64,000 bases of DNA from Thereva unica (taxonomy: Eukaryota; Arthropoda; Insecta; Diptera; Therevidae): the NCBI GenBank assembly GCA_949987705.1, contig OX465281.1:174668516-174732515 (forward strand). Reading direction: 5' to 3'. The position numbers and the translations under genes were made by a program. Positions 1 to 11,784 of the stretch are shown here, in pieces (the first letter of the stretch is position 1; each line of letters opens with the position of its first letter). The notes under the pieces were generated by a model. The model had not been told where the DNA came from. It made no database searches and saw nothing but the letters and a program-made list of their open reading frames with translations.

Positions 1-1433
<1,433 letters not shown>

Positions 1434-1664
1434 ACCTATACCTCCTTGTATAGTCTCCCTGACAAGGAGGTATAACTCCGTGTTGTCACTTTTCGTTTGA
1501 ATAATGAGGGCGCCACAGTCACATGTACCCCAAAAAACATGGCCGAGTGTATTCATCCGGTTGATGGCAAAGTCCGTTAACTGCTAAGATATTTTATGTT
1601 TACGCCGAACTTAAAAAATCAGCTTCTAAATTGGATTTATATCGATGTCATTTTTCGTATTTAA

Positions 1665-1916
1665 CACTATTCTTACCGGGACCGGTCAAATGACCGTTTT
1701 CAAATTTTCAATTGGAATTTTCTACATTCAACGTAAGCGAATCGCCTTTAAACTTTATGACTTTTCCTCATATATATGTGTGAATAAATTGAATAAAAGA
1801 AAATATATTTTTATACTGGTAAGCTGGCTATTATTCGCTGGTCTGCATTAAATATTGAAAAATATAAGTTGTGAAAGACCGGTCATTTGACCGGCCGCGG
1901 TAGGAATAGGTATATG
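1665..1916. mobile_element. Small inverted-repeat element (possible piggyBac-type MITE)
   Basis: TTAA at 1661-1664 precedes an arm containing TTACCGGGACCGGTCAAATG. Its imperfect reverse complement ends near 1916 (GGTCATTTGACCGGCCGCGG then TAGGAATAGG). Both arms hold the near-palindrome CGGTCAAATGACCG. The left TTAA fits piggyBac-type insertion, but no right TTAA is seen because the right side abuts the LTR at 1922. No coding is supported. The superfamily is an inference. Confidence 0.45.
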
Positions 1917-1921
1917 TGAAG

Positions 1922-3761
1922 TGTCGGTCGGTTCTTATCGACTCGATAAATAATTCATGACTTGATTTGATTCACTGTAGAAAAAAAATAGAAAAAAATA
2001 GAAGGGCTAGGAGGCAATGAAAAAGGGGAGAAAAGAAAGAAAACAAACAAATTTTTTTGGAGTTAGTCAGTTCTGAATTGAGGGTCGGCCGGAATACTGA
2101 AAAACACGGGAAAAAATTGAGTACGTGGGGTCGAAAGTTGTAAAAGTTGGTCCACCGGGTTTGTAATGTAATATCGGAATAAGCCGGTTTTTTTTGTTCG
2201 AGTGAACAAGCTCAAAACCTATGACGAAGGCGAAGGTGTAAAAGTTAGACGAAGGAAAGGAGAGCTGGTAGCTTTGGACAAGATAAAGACTGGGTATTTA
2301 GTTCTGGGATTTCCTACCGCCCCACACCTGGTTATGAACAATGAACCCCTCGGAAATTTAGAATCACAGGTAATAAGTACACCTCATTAACTCGCCAGAT
2401 TTCTAAGATGATGGATGCTCCAAATTTGTTAATTTTGTTATTTCGACACCAAATAATAACATAAGATGAAAAACTGTTGTTCCTGTATTAATGCGATCCA
2501 AGAAACGCACTCGGGGTGGAGAGGCGACATTAACGCTACCCGGTGTTGATTACCTGATCGTGTGAAGGAACTAAGGACATTATATATCCACCCAAATACC
2601 TCCACAACATCGAAACGAAATTATCGGAGTTCCAAGTTTTACTTTTTCGAAGAGGCGTTGCTGGCCAAACGCAGGGTCTGAAAGTCCTCTGTGGGTCCAA
2701 ACCACTAGGCGTGCTCAGCGGATGTAACCTCGTGTTAATACCGTATTGTTCACTCTTTTGATCATTATAATAGCAATTGATTTTTTTAATAATATATCTA
2801 TTGAGTTTTGCTTCAAGTAATACCATATTTATTAATCCAAATATACATATATTACTTCTTTTAGTCTAGTAGATCTATATTTATTCTTTTTTGTCAAGTA
2901 CATGTTATAAATTGGTGATATTAGAGTCATTATACCATAATTATACAAGTGTTATCGCCAAAAATTGTTAAAAAATTTTTTTTTGATTATACCATATATT
3001 TAACATTTCCCTTAGTTATAACATTCTATTGAAAAAGTCGTGTGTAAGTTCCAATTGAATTTATGTTTGTATATGTGATGTGCAAAACACCGGCGTACTG
3101 GTACCAGGACGATGGGTTTTCTTCTAATTTGTTTAAATAGGTATGTTTGATTGATTATTGGTGTTATAATTTTCCGGAATAACCTTGTATTCGGGTCGCA
3201 CGCTGCGACGTAGGTTGTCACGTTTGAGTTAAGTTTTTTTTCTAATTGATTTGTTTTTTTGTTAAACCATGTACCGGCAACTTGTTATAGAAATAAAAAA
3301 GACAAACAGAATGTTAGGATAAACAGTGGATTTTTTTTGGGATGGTTGAGCGTATCTAAGTTCTCTGCTGGGGTTTTAGGTGTTCGCGAATCTTGTAGGG
3401 TGAGGACTTTTATAGACTGTCATCTTACATGGAAGCGGAGAACTATGGCATCACTCAGGAGCCGCCGTGATGATGGACTATGGTGACTAAAACTATTCGC
3501 ATCGACATACAGGTAAGTGGTGAACCATGTAAGTACCGGCCCGGCCACACACCCCACGACCCACCCGGCGAGCAGCCTTATAACTCCGTGTGGCCGGCTA
3601 CAAGTCCCCCTAACAGAAGGATCGGCGTTAGGGTGGACAGGAGTTCCGAATTTTTTATATAGGGTATCGTGTCTTCGGTTAGGCTTTTCCGAGGTTCTGG
3701 CTGAGGGGACGATACCTCGCATAAATAGCGCCCAATAGTATTGCGCCATTATGCTGTTACA
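1922..3761 (+). repeat. 5' LTR of the Osvaldo-like element
   Basis: The first about 585 bases match 9322-9898 almost exactly. The last about 30 bases (CAATAGTATTGCGCCATTAT then GCTGTTACA) match 9901-9929 just before the internal region. The middle, about 2509-3730, has no counterpart in the 3' LTR. Either the 3' copy lost about 1.2 kb or this copy gained it. Because the primer site directly follows and long LTRs suit this group, a deletion in the 3' LTR is more likely. Ends are TG...CA; the exact first base is uncertain. Confidence 0.75.
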
Positions 3762-3765
3762 TAAA

Positions 3766-3783
3766 TGGCGCCCAACGCGGCTT
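3766..3783 (+). other. Primer-binding site (tRNA-Lys type)
   Basis: TGGCGCCCAACG follows the LTR end GTTACA by four bases. This matches the 3' end complement of tRNA-Lys used by many LTR elements and retroviruses; the bases after it (CGG) depart from the usual TGGGGC. Confidence 0.8.
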
Positions 3784-4814
3784 TTAAAGCCCGTTAACCG
3801 TCCTACACGGACATTGAAGTTAAAATTTTTCTGGTCTGCTGTACCACTTGTGCCTACACGGTCATTTCGAGATTTTTTTTTGGGTCAGTTTATGGTTCAC
3901 CACCAGTACCTAGTGCTCGCCTGGGCTAAGGTAGTACCGCGATGCCTTAGTCCTTGACTTTCTTTTCTTCGATTTTTTTTCCTCTTTGCTATAACTCATT
4001 GTCCAAATTTTGTGTGATTTTTTCTTTGTTTTCACTTTCAGGTTGTCCAATAACGCGGTAGCTTCTTCGTTTTTTTAAATGTCTTCGATCCCTGCTTGCC
4101 TTCACGTCTTGCTAACAAGCGAGTGGTCGCTTGGCTATGCGTGAAGGTGGAGTAAGGGTGACCTCCTTTCCTGTTTCTGGGATCGGCGACTCTGGTATCA
4201 GGCGTGATATCGCTTGCCACTGCGTCGGTCCGAGAGCAGGACCCTCAATTAATTGCTTAACCGTCTTTGGTAACAGACGTTTTACCGTCTGCCACTGCGC
4301 CCCGTGAACGTCCTGATAGTCCATTCAGCTTACCAAATTTTGTTTTTCTTTCTTCTCTGGTAACCCATTTTTCTCCGTCTGTCCCTCCCTTCTGATTGAA
4401 GTGCCGAGAGGTAGCTCAGCTGTTGGTTGGACAGCGGAATCAGTCCAAATTTTTATTTTTTTGGGAAGAAGTTTCCATTTCGTTGTGATGCGAAGTTTTA
4501 TTCAGTCTGTCCTTCTTTTGGGTGTAGACCTGAAGGTGTTTAAGCGGTGTGGATGACACTTGGTGAGGACTGTGCCTCATAGTCATCACCAACTGACATC
4601 GACACGCGAGAGTCCTGAGGGGGGCGAGGGAAATCTTCTCGCGCTCAGCCATCCTGAAGAAATTTTTTTTTTGGCTTTTGAATTTATAACAATATTTAAA
4701 CTACACTACTGATTATCCAATCCCGGTGGTTTACGTGAGTACTTGATTAGGTTACGACGCCTAGGTAATTGATTCAGTCGAATTTTTTTTAAATTTAAAC
4801 AAACTTTATACCCA
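3784..4814 (+). other. Long untranslated leader of the Osvaldo-like element
   Basis: No protein-coding signal is supported in about 1 kb between the primer site and gag. A good donor CAG/GTAAGT at about 3512 in the LTR and an acceptor TTCACTTTCAG at about 4042 could define a spliced leader; this is sequence-only inference. A tRNA-like 5' half (GTAGCTCAGCTGTTGG, from about 4410) is also present. Poly-T tracts are frequent. Confidence 0.5.
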
Positions 4815-5546
4815 ATGGAACTACGAAGTGGGAAGAATACTCCAGCACTTGGTGGTAGTGATCCTCCGAGCGGATCCCAAGCCGCCCAAGGTAATGGATC
4901 GACTGGCAACGAAAACCCTTCGCTGGAGGAGCAAGTCGCGCATTTGCGACAAGTTTTAGACACGCTTTTAGCTCAGCAGCGACCTGCTAATGTTCCGGTG
5001 GCCCCTTGCGTCACCAGTGACCAGTTTCCAGGCCAGGCTGAGGCACCGCTTTCTGACGGCAGAATAGTCTCTTCGTCTGCGAACCCTCACCGCAAGTCTC
5101 CGGTTATATTCTGGAACTTAAAGTTCTCCGGCGAGGACAAGGTGTTGTCGGCGGAGGAGTTTCTGTTCCGGGTGGAGCTGAAGGCTCTCGATGATGGAGT
5201 CGGTCAATCAGAATTATGTCGACATTTCTCCGCTTTATTGACTGGGCGAGCTCCAGACTGGTACTGGTCTCAATTTAGACGACAATTTCTGGATCCTGAC
5301 TGGGAGACAGTCAAGACACAATTCATGCGATGAACGTGACGAATCATGAACCAGACGAATCCACGACCTCTACGTTGTTGGAATTGTCAGCAACCAGGTC
5401 ATCCATTTATGGACTGCCCTTCTGAAACTCGTGGCCTGTTTTGCTACAAGTGTGGCAAGCCAGGAGTCGTCACACCAGTGTGCCCCACCTGCCAGAGAAA
5501 CCGGAGCCGGGGTGCGAGACCGTACGGAAGTCCGCGCCTGAACTAA
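4815..5546 (+). pseudogene. gag: Gag of the Osvaldo-like element, damaged
   Basis: Structural polyprotein that would form the retrotransposon particle and bind RNA. The ATG at 4815 opens 172 residues containing a helix-rich N-terminus (EEQVAHLRQVLDTLL) and the Gag core signature WNLKFSG...EEFLFRVE. In the same frame two stops (5331-5333 and shortly after, TGA ACG TGA) precede a second segment from 5346 with zinc-knuckle motifs (CWNCQQPGHPFMDC, then CYKCGKPG.VTPVC). Because both segments share a frame and the join is abrupt, an internal deletion plus stops is likely. pol overlaps the end in the -1 frame, as expected for programmed frameshifting. Confidence 0.75.
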
Positions 5547-8500
5547 GTTCGCCCGTTATCCCTCCTTCTCAAATCAATATTACGACTACCATCAGCGACT
5601 TTACGTCAACTGATGCTCTTCCTGTTTTTCCCTCCGAGGAGGTTAGACTTTCATGGATTTCCCGTTGGAAGAGATATATCTCCATTCATGCCCGCATCTT
5701 TTCGGAGCCACCTTTCGTAGACTCACTAAGTTCCCGGCATACCCCTCCCCAAATTAGGGTACGAGCAAAGGAGAAGCGATACCTTTCGCAGAAAGTTGTT
5801 TCTGCAATCATCTCGGACTTGTCAGATAACCGTCCATTTGCTAAGGTCACTGTCTCTAATGAAGAGGTGAAGGGTTTATTGGACAGTGGTGCTAATATCA
5901 GCTGCCTGGGAAGAGATGCTGAATCCTTTCTAGCCAATCATCCCGAAGTTACCGTCTACACTTTGCACACTTCGGTGCAAACGGCTGACGGGGCTCCGCA
6001 GGAAATTTGCGGTTATATCCGAGTCCCTGTATCCTTTGGAGGAAGGACCCGTCATATGACCATCTATGTGGTGCCCAATTTCCGCCAGAGACTGTATCTA
6101 GGGATCGATTTCTGGAATCTATTCGGCATCGCTCCCCAAGTTGTCTGCGAGTTAACCGCCCCATCCGTGCCTGCTAATATGCACGACTTAACGTCATTGC
6201 AAAGCGAACGGTTGGTGCAGGTCAAGGCCAGGTTTCCCTCTTTCGAAGTCTTAGGACTGGGAAAGACTAACCTGGAGGAACATGTCATTGACACTGGTGA
6301 CTCAGTTCCCATTAAACAGAGACATTATCCGGTTTCACCCGCCGTACAACAGCTGATGTACGGTGAGTTGGACAGGATGTTGGCTCTGGGGGTGATTGAG
6401 CCATCGAACAGCCCTTGGAATTCTCCAGTGGTATTAGTTCGAAAACCAGGTAAGGTCCGCCTGTGCCTTGACTCTCGCAAGGTCAATAGTGTCACGGTTA
6501 AAGACGCCTATCCCCTTCCACATATTGATGGTCTTCTTGGTCGTCTTCAAGACACCAAGTTCATCACGAGTTTAGACCTTAAAGACGCCTTCTGGCAAAT
6601 TCCGTTAGAGAAGAAGTCGCGAGAGCGGACAGCTTTCACTGTCCCCGGTCGTCCCCTGTACCACTTCACAGTAATGCCTTTCGGCTTATGCAATGCCCCA
6701 CAGCGCATGTGTCGCTTGATGGATAAAGCCATCCCGGGTCATTTACGTGAAAACGTTTTTGTTTATCTGGACGACCTGCTCATAGTTTCATCCGACTTTG
6801 ACTCCCACCTAAAGCTTTTAGATGAAGTTGCCAGCTGTCTCCGTCGTGCGGGGTTAACACTCAATCTGGCTAAAAGCAAATTCTGCGTGACTGAAGTTAA
6901 GTATCTCGGCTTCATAATTGGTGATGGGACACTGAAAACGGATCCTAATAAGGTGACGGCCATCTCGGAATTCCCGACTCCGAAGTCTCATAAGCAGACC
7001 CGGAGGTTCTTGGGTATGACCGGATGGTATCAGCGTTTCATCCCCAATTATGCCAGCGTGGCTTCTCCAATCACGGATTGTTTGAAGACTAAACCTTTTA
7101 GTTGGAATGATGAGGCCCAGCAGTCGTTCGAGACTTTGAAAAAGCTGATGACAGAAGCTCCCCTTTTAGTCACTCCAGATTTTTCTAAGCATTTTTATAT
7201 TCAGTGCGATGCCAGCAGGACTGGTGTAGGTAGTGTGCTCTTTCAAAAGGACATGGATGGAGGAGAACATCCAATTGCTTATATGTCCAAGAAATTGAAC
7301 GGAGCACAACGGAACTACACCATTACTGAGCTCGAATGCTACGCAGCCGTGCTGAGTATAAAGAAGTTTAGAGCGTATGTAGAGGGACAGGCTTTCACGG
7401 TCATTATTGACCATGCAAGTCTGAAATGGCTCATGGGCCAGAAGGAGCTCAACGGTCGTCTAGCACGGTGGAGTCTTAAGCTTCAGGGGTTCGATTTTAC
7501 GATCGAACACCGTAAAGGCACCCACAATGTGGTTCCCGATGCCTTGTCACGCATGGATTGCGTTGACGAAATGTCCCTGTGCTTCGACGTGGACTTAAAT
7601 GCCCCGTCTTTCAAATCCTCTGATTATCTTCGGCTGGTTGATAGCCTCAGACAAGCCTCACCGCAGCTACCAGACCTGCGGGTCGAAGATGGGTACGTTT
7701 TCAAGCGTACATCTCCACGTACTGGAAATCCGATTGCTGACGATCTGACATGGAAGTTGTGGATTCCAATGGAACTGACCGCGTCTCTCGTCGAGTCTTC
7801 TCATTCGCCTCCCCAAGCGTCGCATGGTGGAATAGGGAAGACCCTAGCCAGATTGCGATGCAAATACTTTTGGCCAGGAATGGCTAAACAGGTGAGGGAC
7901 TTCATCGGCAACTGTGAGGTTTGCAAGACCACCAAAGCCCCCAGTTCAGTACTTCGACCACCTATGGGAAACCCCATGGATGCGTCGAGGCCGTTCCAAT
8001 TTCTATACGTCGACTTCTTAGGTCCTTATCCCAGGTCGAAGAAAGGCCACACGGCAGTATTTGCTGTATTGGATGCTTTCACCAAATTTGTCTTCCTGCA
8101 CCCCGTGTCCGCTGAGACCACGGCGGTGTCCGTCAAGTTTCTCGAGCAAACTATCTTCCATACCTTTGGAGTTCCTGAAACGGTCTTCTCCGACAATGGT
8201 CGGCAATTCACCTCCAAAGAGTTTGCTAAATTGTTAAGTGATTATGGCGTGCACCATGTGCGCACGGCTGTGTATTCGCCTCACCCCAACGCCTCTGAGC
8301 GGGTGAATAGATCTGTCTTAGCCGCCATTAGAGCGTACTTAAAGGAGGATCATCGTGAGTGGGATAGACATCTTTCGTCCATTGAATGTGCTCTCCGTAG
8401 TACCCACCACGAGGCGATCGGCATGTCCCCGTATCAGGCCCTATTTGGTAGCCATATGATCCTGCACGGATCAGCATATCCAGTCCTGAAGAAACTGAAC

Positions 8501-8794
8501 GTTTTCCAGGAGGGTGACATGGCTGTCTTGCCATTGACGGACAAAATGCAGATGCTTCGTGAGCGGATTGCTAGTAACTTAGCCGCCGCACACACAAGAC
8601 ATAAACACCAATACAACTTACGGTGTCGAGTGGGCAGTTTTCGCCCAGGAGATGAGGTGTATCGGAGAACTTTCTGGGTGAGTAACCGAGCGGGTCGTTT
8701 CAGTGCCAAATTGGCACCCCGGTTCCTGAAAGCTCGGATACGTAAAAAAATTGGAACTAGCTTGTACGAGCTGGAGGATTTGGCCGGAGCATAG
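5441..8794 (+). CDS. pol: Pol polyprotein (protease, RT, RNase H, integrase)
   Basis: One open frame of 1117 codons in the -1 frame relative to gag; the ATG at 5441 is only the first in frame, since synthesis would normally start by frameshift from gag. Visible in order: aspartic protease DSGANIS (about residue 147); RT with SLDLKDAFWQI, MPFGLCNAP and catalytic YLDD (about 441); RNase H CDAS and IDHAS (about 588-656), DALSRMD at its end; integrase HHCC finger (about 785-828); catalytic D (YVDF), D (SDNG) and E (ASERVN) at about 855, 916 and 952. It ends at DLAGA. In the next frame the sequence just after the stop reads IGVYHGKDLRL, so a small indel near 8787 probably removed the native C-terminus. 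Otherwise it looks capable of encoding active enzymes, but gag is broken. Confidence 0.93.
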   Translation: MLQVWQARSRHTSVPHLPEKPEPGCETVRKSAPELSSPVIPPSQINITTTISDFTSTDALPVFPSEEVRLSWISRWKRYISIHARIFSEPPFVDSLSSRHTPPQIRVRAKEKRYLSQKVVSAIISDLSDNRPFAKVTVSNEEVKGLLDSGANISCLGRDAESFLANHPEVTVYTLHTSVQTADGAPQEICGYIRVPVSFGGRTRHMTIYVVPNFRQRLYLGIDFWNLFGIAPQVVCELTAPSVPANMHDLTSLQSERLVQVKARFPSFEVLGLGKTNLEEHVIDTGDSVPIKQRHYPVSPAVQQLMYGELDRMLALGVIEPSNSPWNSPVVLVRKPGKVRLCLDSRKVNSVTVKDAYPLPHIDGLLGRLQDTKFITSLDLKDAFWQIPLEKKSRERTAFTVPGRPLYHFTVMPFGLCNAPQRMCRLMDKAIPGHLRENVFVYLDDLLIVSSDFDSHLKLLDEVASCLRRAGLTLNLAKSKFCVTEVKYLGFIIGDGTLKTDPNKVTAISEFPTPKSHKQTRRFLGMTGWYQRFIPNYASVASPITDCLKTKPFSWNDEAQQSFETLKKLMTEAPLLVTPDFSKHFYIQCDASRTGVGSVLFQKDMDGGEHPIAYMSKKLNGAQRNYTITELECYAAVLSIKKFRAYVEGQAFTVIIDHASLKWLMGQKELNGRLARWSLKLQGFDFTIEHRKGTHNVVPDALSRMDCVDEMSLCFDVDLNAPSFKSSDYLRLVDSLRQASPQLPDLRVEDGYVFKRTSPRTGNPIADDLTWKLWIPMELTASLVESSHSPPQASHGGIGKTLARLRCKYFWPGMAKQVRDFIGNCEVCKTTKAPSSVLRPPMGNPMDASRPFQFLYVDFLGPYPRSKKGHTAVFAVLDAFTKFVFLHPVSAETTAVSVKFLEQTIFHTFGVPETVFSDNGRQFTSKEFAKLLSDYGVHHVRTAVYSPHPNASERVNRSVLAAIRAYLKEDHREWDRHLSSIECALRSTHHEAIGMSPYQALFGSHMILHGSAYPVLKKLNVFQEGDMAVLPLTDKMQMLRERIASNLAAAHTRHKHQYNLRCRVGSFRPGDEVYRRTFWVSNRAGRFSAKLAPRFLKARIRKKIGTSLYELEDLAGA

Positions 8795-9315
8795 GTGTAT
8801 ATCACGGCAAAGACCTACGTCTTTGATTGCCTCAAGGTTTCCTCTTCATCCTTTTTAGTTTTCGGTCAGGCTGTGGGTGTACCTCGGCAAACTAGTTGCC
8901 TATCGTTCTAAGGGGAGGAATCCCCTGCAATGTGGTATTGCGTGAGATTGACTCCCTGGAACGAGAGGAAACCGGTTTTGGCGAGAATATCTGAAAGCTT
9001 ATGGGAACCGGAAGGGGACAATATGGAATTGCCTTCAGCCGGATCCCGGTATCTTCAGATATTCTTCCGAGAAAATCTACAGCCTGCTCAACTTGTAAAT
9101 GTTCGGCTTAAGCCTTCTTTCAACGTCTTTCCTAATTTCCTTTTCACTTGTGTAAAAGCCCGGCTAGCTCAGTCAGAGCAGAGCATGAGACCTTTAATCT
9201 CAGGTGATGAGTCGAGCCCCGCACGTGGCACCTGCACGGAGTCACGGAAACAAAACCTCTCGTTCTTTTTCGGCTCCTCACTGCCTAGCGAGTCGGCCTT
9301 GTGGACCCGAGGATA
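8795..9315 (+). other. 3' untranslated region of the Osvaldo-like element
   Basis: No env-like gene is seen. A 139-codon open frame (8930-9349) has no recognisable domain and runs into the LTR, so it is not called. The region holds the tRNA-Lys-like sequence at 9158-9230. A purine-rich tract (AGGGGAGGA, near 8911) is the best polypurine candidate but lies about 400 bases before the recognisable LTR start. Confidence 0.6.
9158..9230 (+). tRNA. tRNA-Lys(UUU)-like sequence, degenerate, inside a retrotransposon
   Basis: GCCCGGCTAGCTCAGTC starts a sequence closely matching eukaryotic tRNA-Lys. The anticodon stem is perfect (TGAGA/TCTCA) around loop CCTTTAA, giving anticodon TTT. The T-loop GTCGAGCCC is near consensus (B-box). 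The D-loop is altered, the T-arm is one base short, and the 3' acceptor strand (GTGGCA) does not pair well with GCCCGGC. It is therefore a tRNA pseudogene or tRNA-derived piece, not a functional tRNA. It lies in the 3' part of an element whose primer site matches tRNA-Lys. Confidence 0.75.
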
Positions 9316-9929
9316 TGTAACGGTCGGTTCTTATCGACTCGATAAATAATTCATGACTTGATTTGATTCACTGTTGAAAAAAAATAGAAAAAAATAGAAG
9401 GGCTAGGAGGCAATGAAAAAGGGGAGAAAAGAAAGAAAAAAACAAATTTTTTTGGAGTTAGTCAGTTCTGAATTGAGGGTCGGCCGGAATACTGAAAAAC
9501 ACGGAAAAAATTGAGTACGTGGGGTCGAAAGTTGTAAAAGTTGGTCCACCGGGTTTGTAATGTAATATCGGAATAAGCCGGTTTTTTTTTGTTCGAGTGA
9601 ACAAGCTCAAAACCTATGACGAAGGCGAAGGTGTAAAAGTTAGACGAAGGAAAGGAGAGCTGGTAGCTTTGGACAAGATAAAGACCGGGTATTTAGTTCT
9701 GGGATTTCCTACCGCCCCACACCTGGTTATGAACAATGAACCCCTCGGAAATTTAGAATCACAGGTAATAAGTACACCTCATTAACTCGCCAGATTTCTA
9801 AGATGATGGATGCTCCAAATTTGTTAATTTTGTTATTTCGACACCAAATAATAACATAAGATGAAAAACTGTTGTTCCTGTATTAATGCGATCCAAGATC
9901 CAATAGTATTGCGCCATTATGCTGTTACA
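9316..9929 (+). repeat. 3' LTR of the Osvaldo-like element (internally deleted)
   Basis: It starts TGTAACGG and ends CTGTTACA, giving the classic inverted LTR tips. It is nearly identical to 1922-2507, then jumps at GATCCAAG/ATCCAATAG to the last about 30 bases of the 5' LTR, lacking about 1.2 kb. A 62-codon open frame inside occurs in both LTRs and has no known domain. Confidence 0.8.
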
Positions 9930-10495
9930 ATGTATATAGATCTTTGAGAATGAACGGCTGTTTTTTGATGTGATAAGCTGTAGGAGTAGGTCTCACCATT
10001 AATTCACCTGGAATACGAAGCTCCGTGCCAAACATGAGTTGAGCTGGTGATGCGTTGAGATCTTCCTTGAAGCATGTACGAAGACCTAGAAGAACTGTAG
10101 ATAGTAACTGCGGCCAAAATGTAGGAGAACCGCACATTAAGGATGCTTTAAGTGTCCTATGCCAACGTTCAACAAGCCCATTAGATTGTGGACGATAAGG
10201 TGTTGTGTGAATACGCTGTGCGCCAACCATAAGAGCGAGAGAAGTAAAAAGCCTGGACTCAAATTGAGTACCCTGGTCCGTAGTTATCGTGAGCGGAGTG
10301 CCAAACTGCGCGACCCAATGATTGAAGAAAGCAGTGGCAACGGTGTCAGCTTCGATGTTGGGTAGCAGTACTGCTTCTGGCCAACGCGAGAAGCGGTCAA
10401 TCATTGTTAGACAATAACGAAGTCCTTGAACCACTGGTAGCTCTATAATGTCTAGGTGAATGTGATCGAAGCGATTGTCTGGAACTTCAATGTGC
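9930..10495 (-). pseudogene. pol: CsRn1-type integrase core, C-terminal part of pol
   Basis: Reading down from the foldback junction the frame gives the integrase catalytic core: HLDIIELP (first D), MIDRFSRWPEA, TTDQGTQFES (second D) and PQSNGLVERWHR (E). It stays open until it hits the Osvaldo-like LTR at 9929, where it stops within a few codons. The integrase C-terminal domain is missing. It continues the frame of 15361-17475 once the foldback insert is removed. Confidence 0.88.
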
Positions 10496-10500
10496 TGTAA

Positions 10501-11770
10501 GCAGGTACGTGAAGATGGCCCGGAAAATTTTCGGGCTGAGTGGAAAAACGTCGCATTCGAAAGCTTCTAGTTATTCCACGTTTTTCCACCGATTATTTTC
10601 GTTTTTCCACTTACCACAAATTTTTTATGAAAAAAAATATTTTTTCGGGCTAACTTCACAAGCCCGAAAAATTTTGCGGGCTGGGTGAAAAAGCGTCCCA
10701 TTCCACAGCCTATCGTTAGATCTTGTTTTTCCAAAAAAAAATTCGTTTTTCCACCCTTAGAAAAAAAGTTATTTCAAAAAAAGTTTTTTTTTTTTTCAAA
10801 AATGGATTTATATCGATGTTTGTGTTTTTTTCCGTGTTCTCTTACCATGTAAAAACTAAGAAACCTCCAAAAATAATCTTACATCACTGTATTTTGATTT
10901 CTTAACTCCGCGAACAGGATGGTATTACCATAGCGAAATTACGGAACTCCAAAAATCGGATAAAAGACCTGAAAACGCCAAGAGGGTTCGGGAGAACTTC
11001 ACATACCGCGGAAACGCCGATAGGGTTGATTGTAGGGGTTCAAAAGCTTTTACCATTTTTCTCCCTTGACTAAAAACATTTTTCCACCCCACCATCTTGT
11101 TTTTCCACCCCTCTAAACTTAGCCCACGCGAATAAGTCACACAAAAAAAACGGGCCAACTTCACATGCCGCGGAAAAGGCGAGGGGGTTGATCGTAGGGG
11201 ATAAAAACGTTTTACCATTTTTCTCCCTTGCCTAGAAAGATTTTTCCACACCGCCATTTTGTTTTTCCATCCCTCAGAACTTAGCCCATGCGAATAAAAA
11301 AACGGGCCAACTTTACATGCCGCGGAAAAGGCGAGGGGGTTGATCGTAGGGGATAAAAACGTTTTACCATTTTTCTCCCTTGCCTAGAAAGATTTTTCCA
11401 CACCGCCATTTTGTTTTTCCACCCCTCAGAACTTATCTCATGCGAATAAAAAAACGGGCCAACTTCACATGCCGCGGAAAAGGCGAGGGGGTTGATTGTA
11501 GGGGATGAAAACGTTTTACCATTTTTCTCCCTTGCCTAGAAAGATTTTTCCACACCGCCATTTTGTTTTTCCACCCCTCAAAACTTAGCCCACGCGAATA
11601 ATGTCACAGAAAAAAATTTGCTAAGAAAAAATCTAAATTTGTTGATTTTTGGGGTCGCTGATCACGAAAATCGGGGTCCCGCGGTCCTAAAACATGGGCG
11701 TCACCCTTAAAAATGCAAAAAACACCCCTTTTTAGGGATTTTCGCGATTATTTCAATAATAATGAAAACT
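10501..11770 (+). repeat. Foldback left arm, outer part with tandem subrepeats
   Basis: It matches the reverse complement of 13960-15355. Subrepeats with GCCGCGGAAAAGGCGAGGGG recur at about 11170, 11320 and 11473 and, more diverged, at about 11010. The two arms carry different subrepeat copies of small variation (TCATGCGAATAA forms against TTCGCATGGGCT forms), so they can be aligned unit by unit. Small open frames (for example 10925-11257) are mirrored at 14600-14932 and are not genes. Confidence 0.9.
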
Positions 11771-11784
11771 AATACATACATACA

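Larger units (their letters stand above)
1922..9929 (+). mobile_element. Ty3/Gypsy LTR retrotransposon, Osvaldo/Ulysses-like
   Basis: Direct repeats flank a leader, gag, a protease-RT-RNase H-integrase pol and a 3' untranslated part. The primer-binding site just after the 5' LTR is complementary to tRNA-Lys, and the 5' LTR is long (about 1.84 kb); both are features of the Osvaldo/Ulysses group, so that placement is inferred. No envelope gene follows pol. The element abuts the truncated integrase of a minus-strand CsRn1-type element at 9930, so it probably landed in or recombined with it. No clean target duplication is visible at 1922/9929. Confidence 0.85.

Noticed and set aside
2202..2390. 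62-codon frame in both LTRs (2202 and 9597)
   Set aside because: Identical because LTRs are duplicates; no domain, no evidence of expression beyond being in an LTR.
4403..4450. tRNA-like 5' half with A-box GTAGCTCAGCTGTTGG
   Set aside because: No matching B-box or 3' half at tRNA distance; kept only as a note in the leader.
8930..9349. 139-codon frame after pol as an env-like gene
   Set aside because: No signal peptide, membrane segment or known motif, and it overlaps the tRNA-like sequence and LTR.
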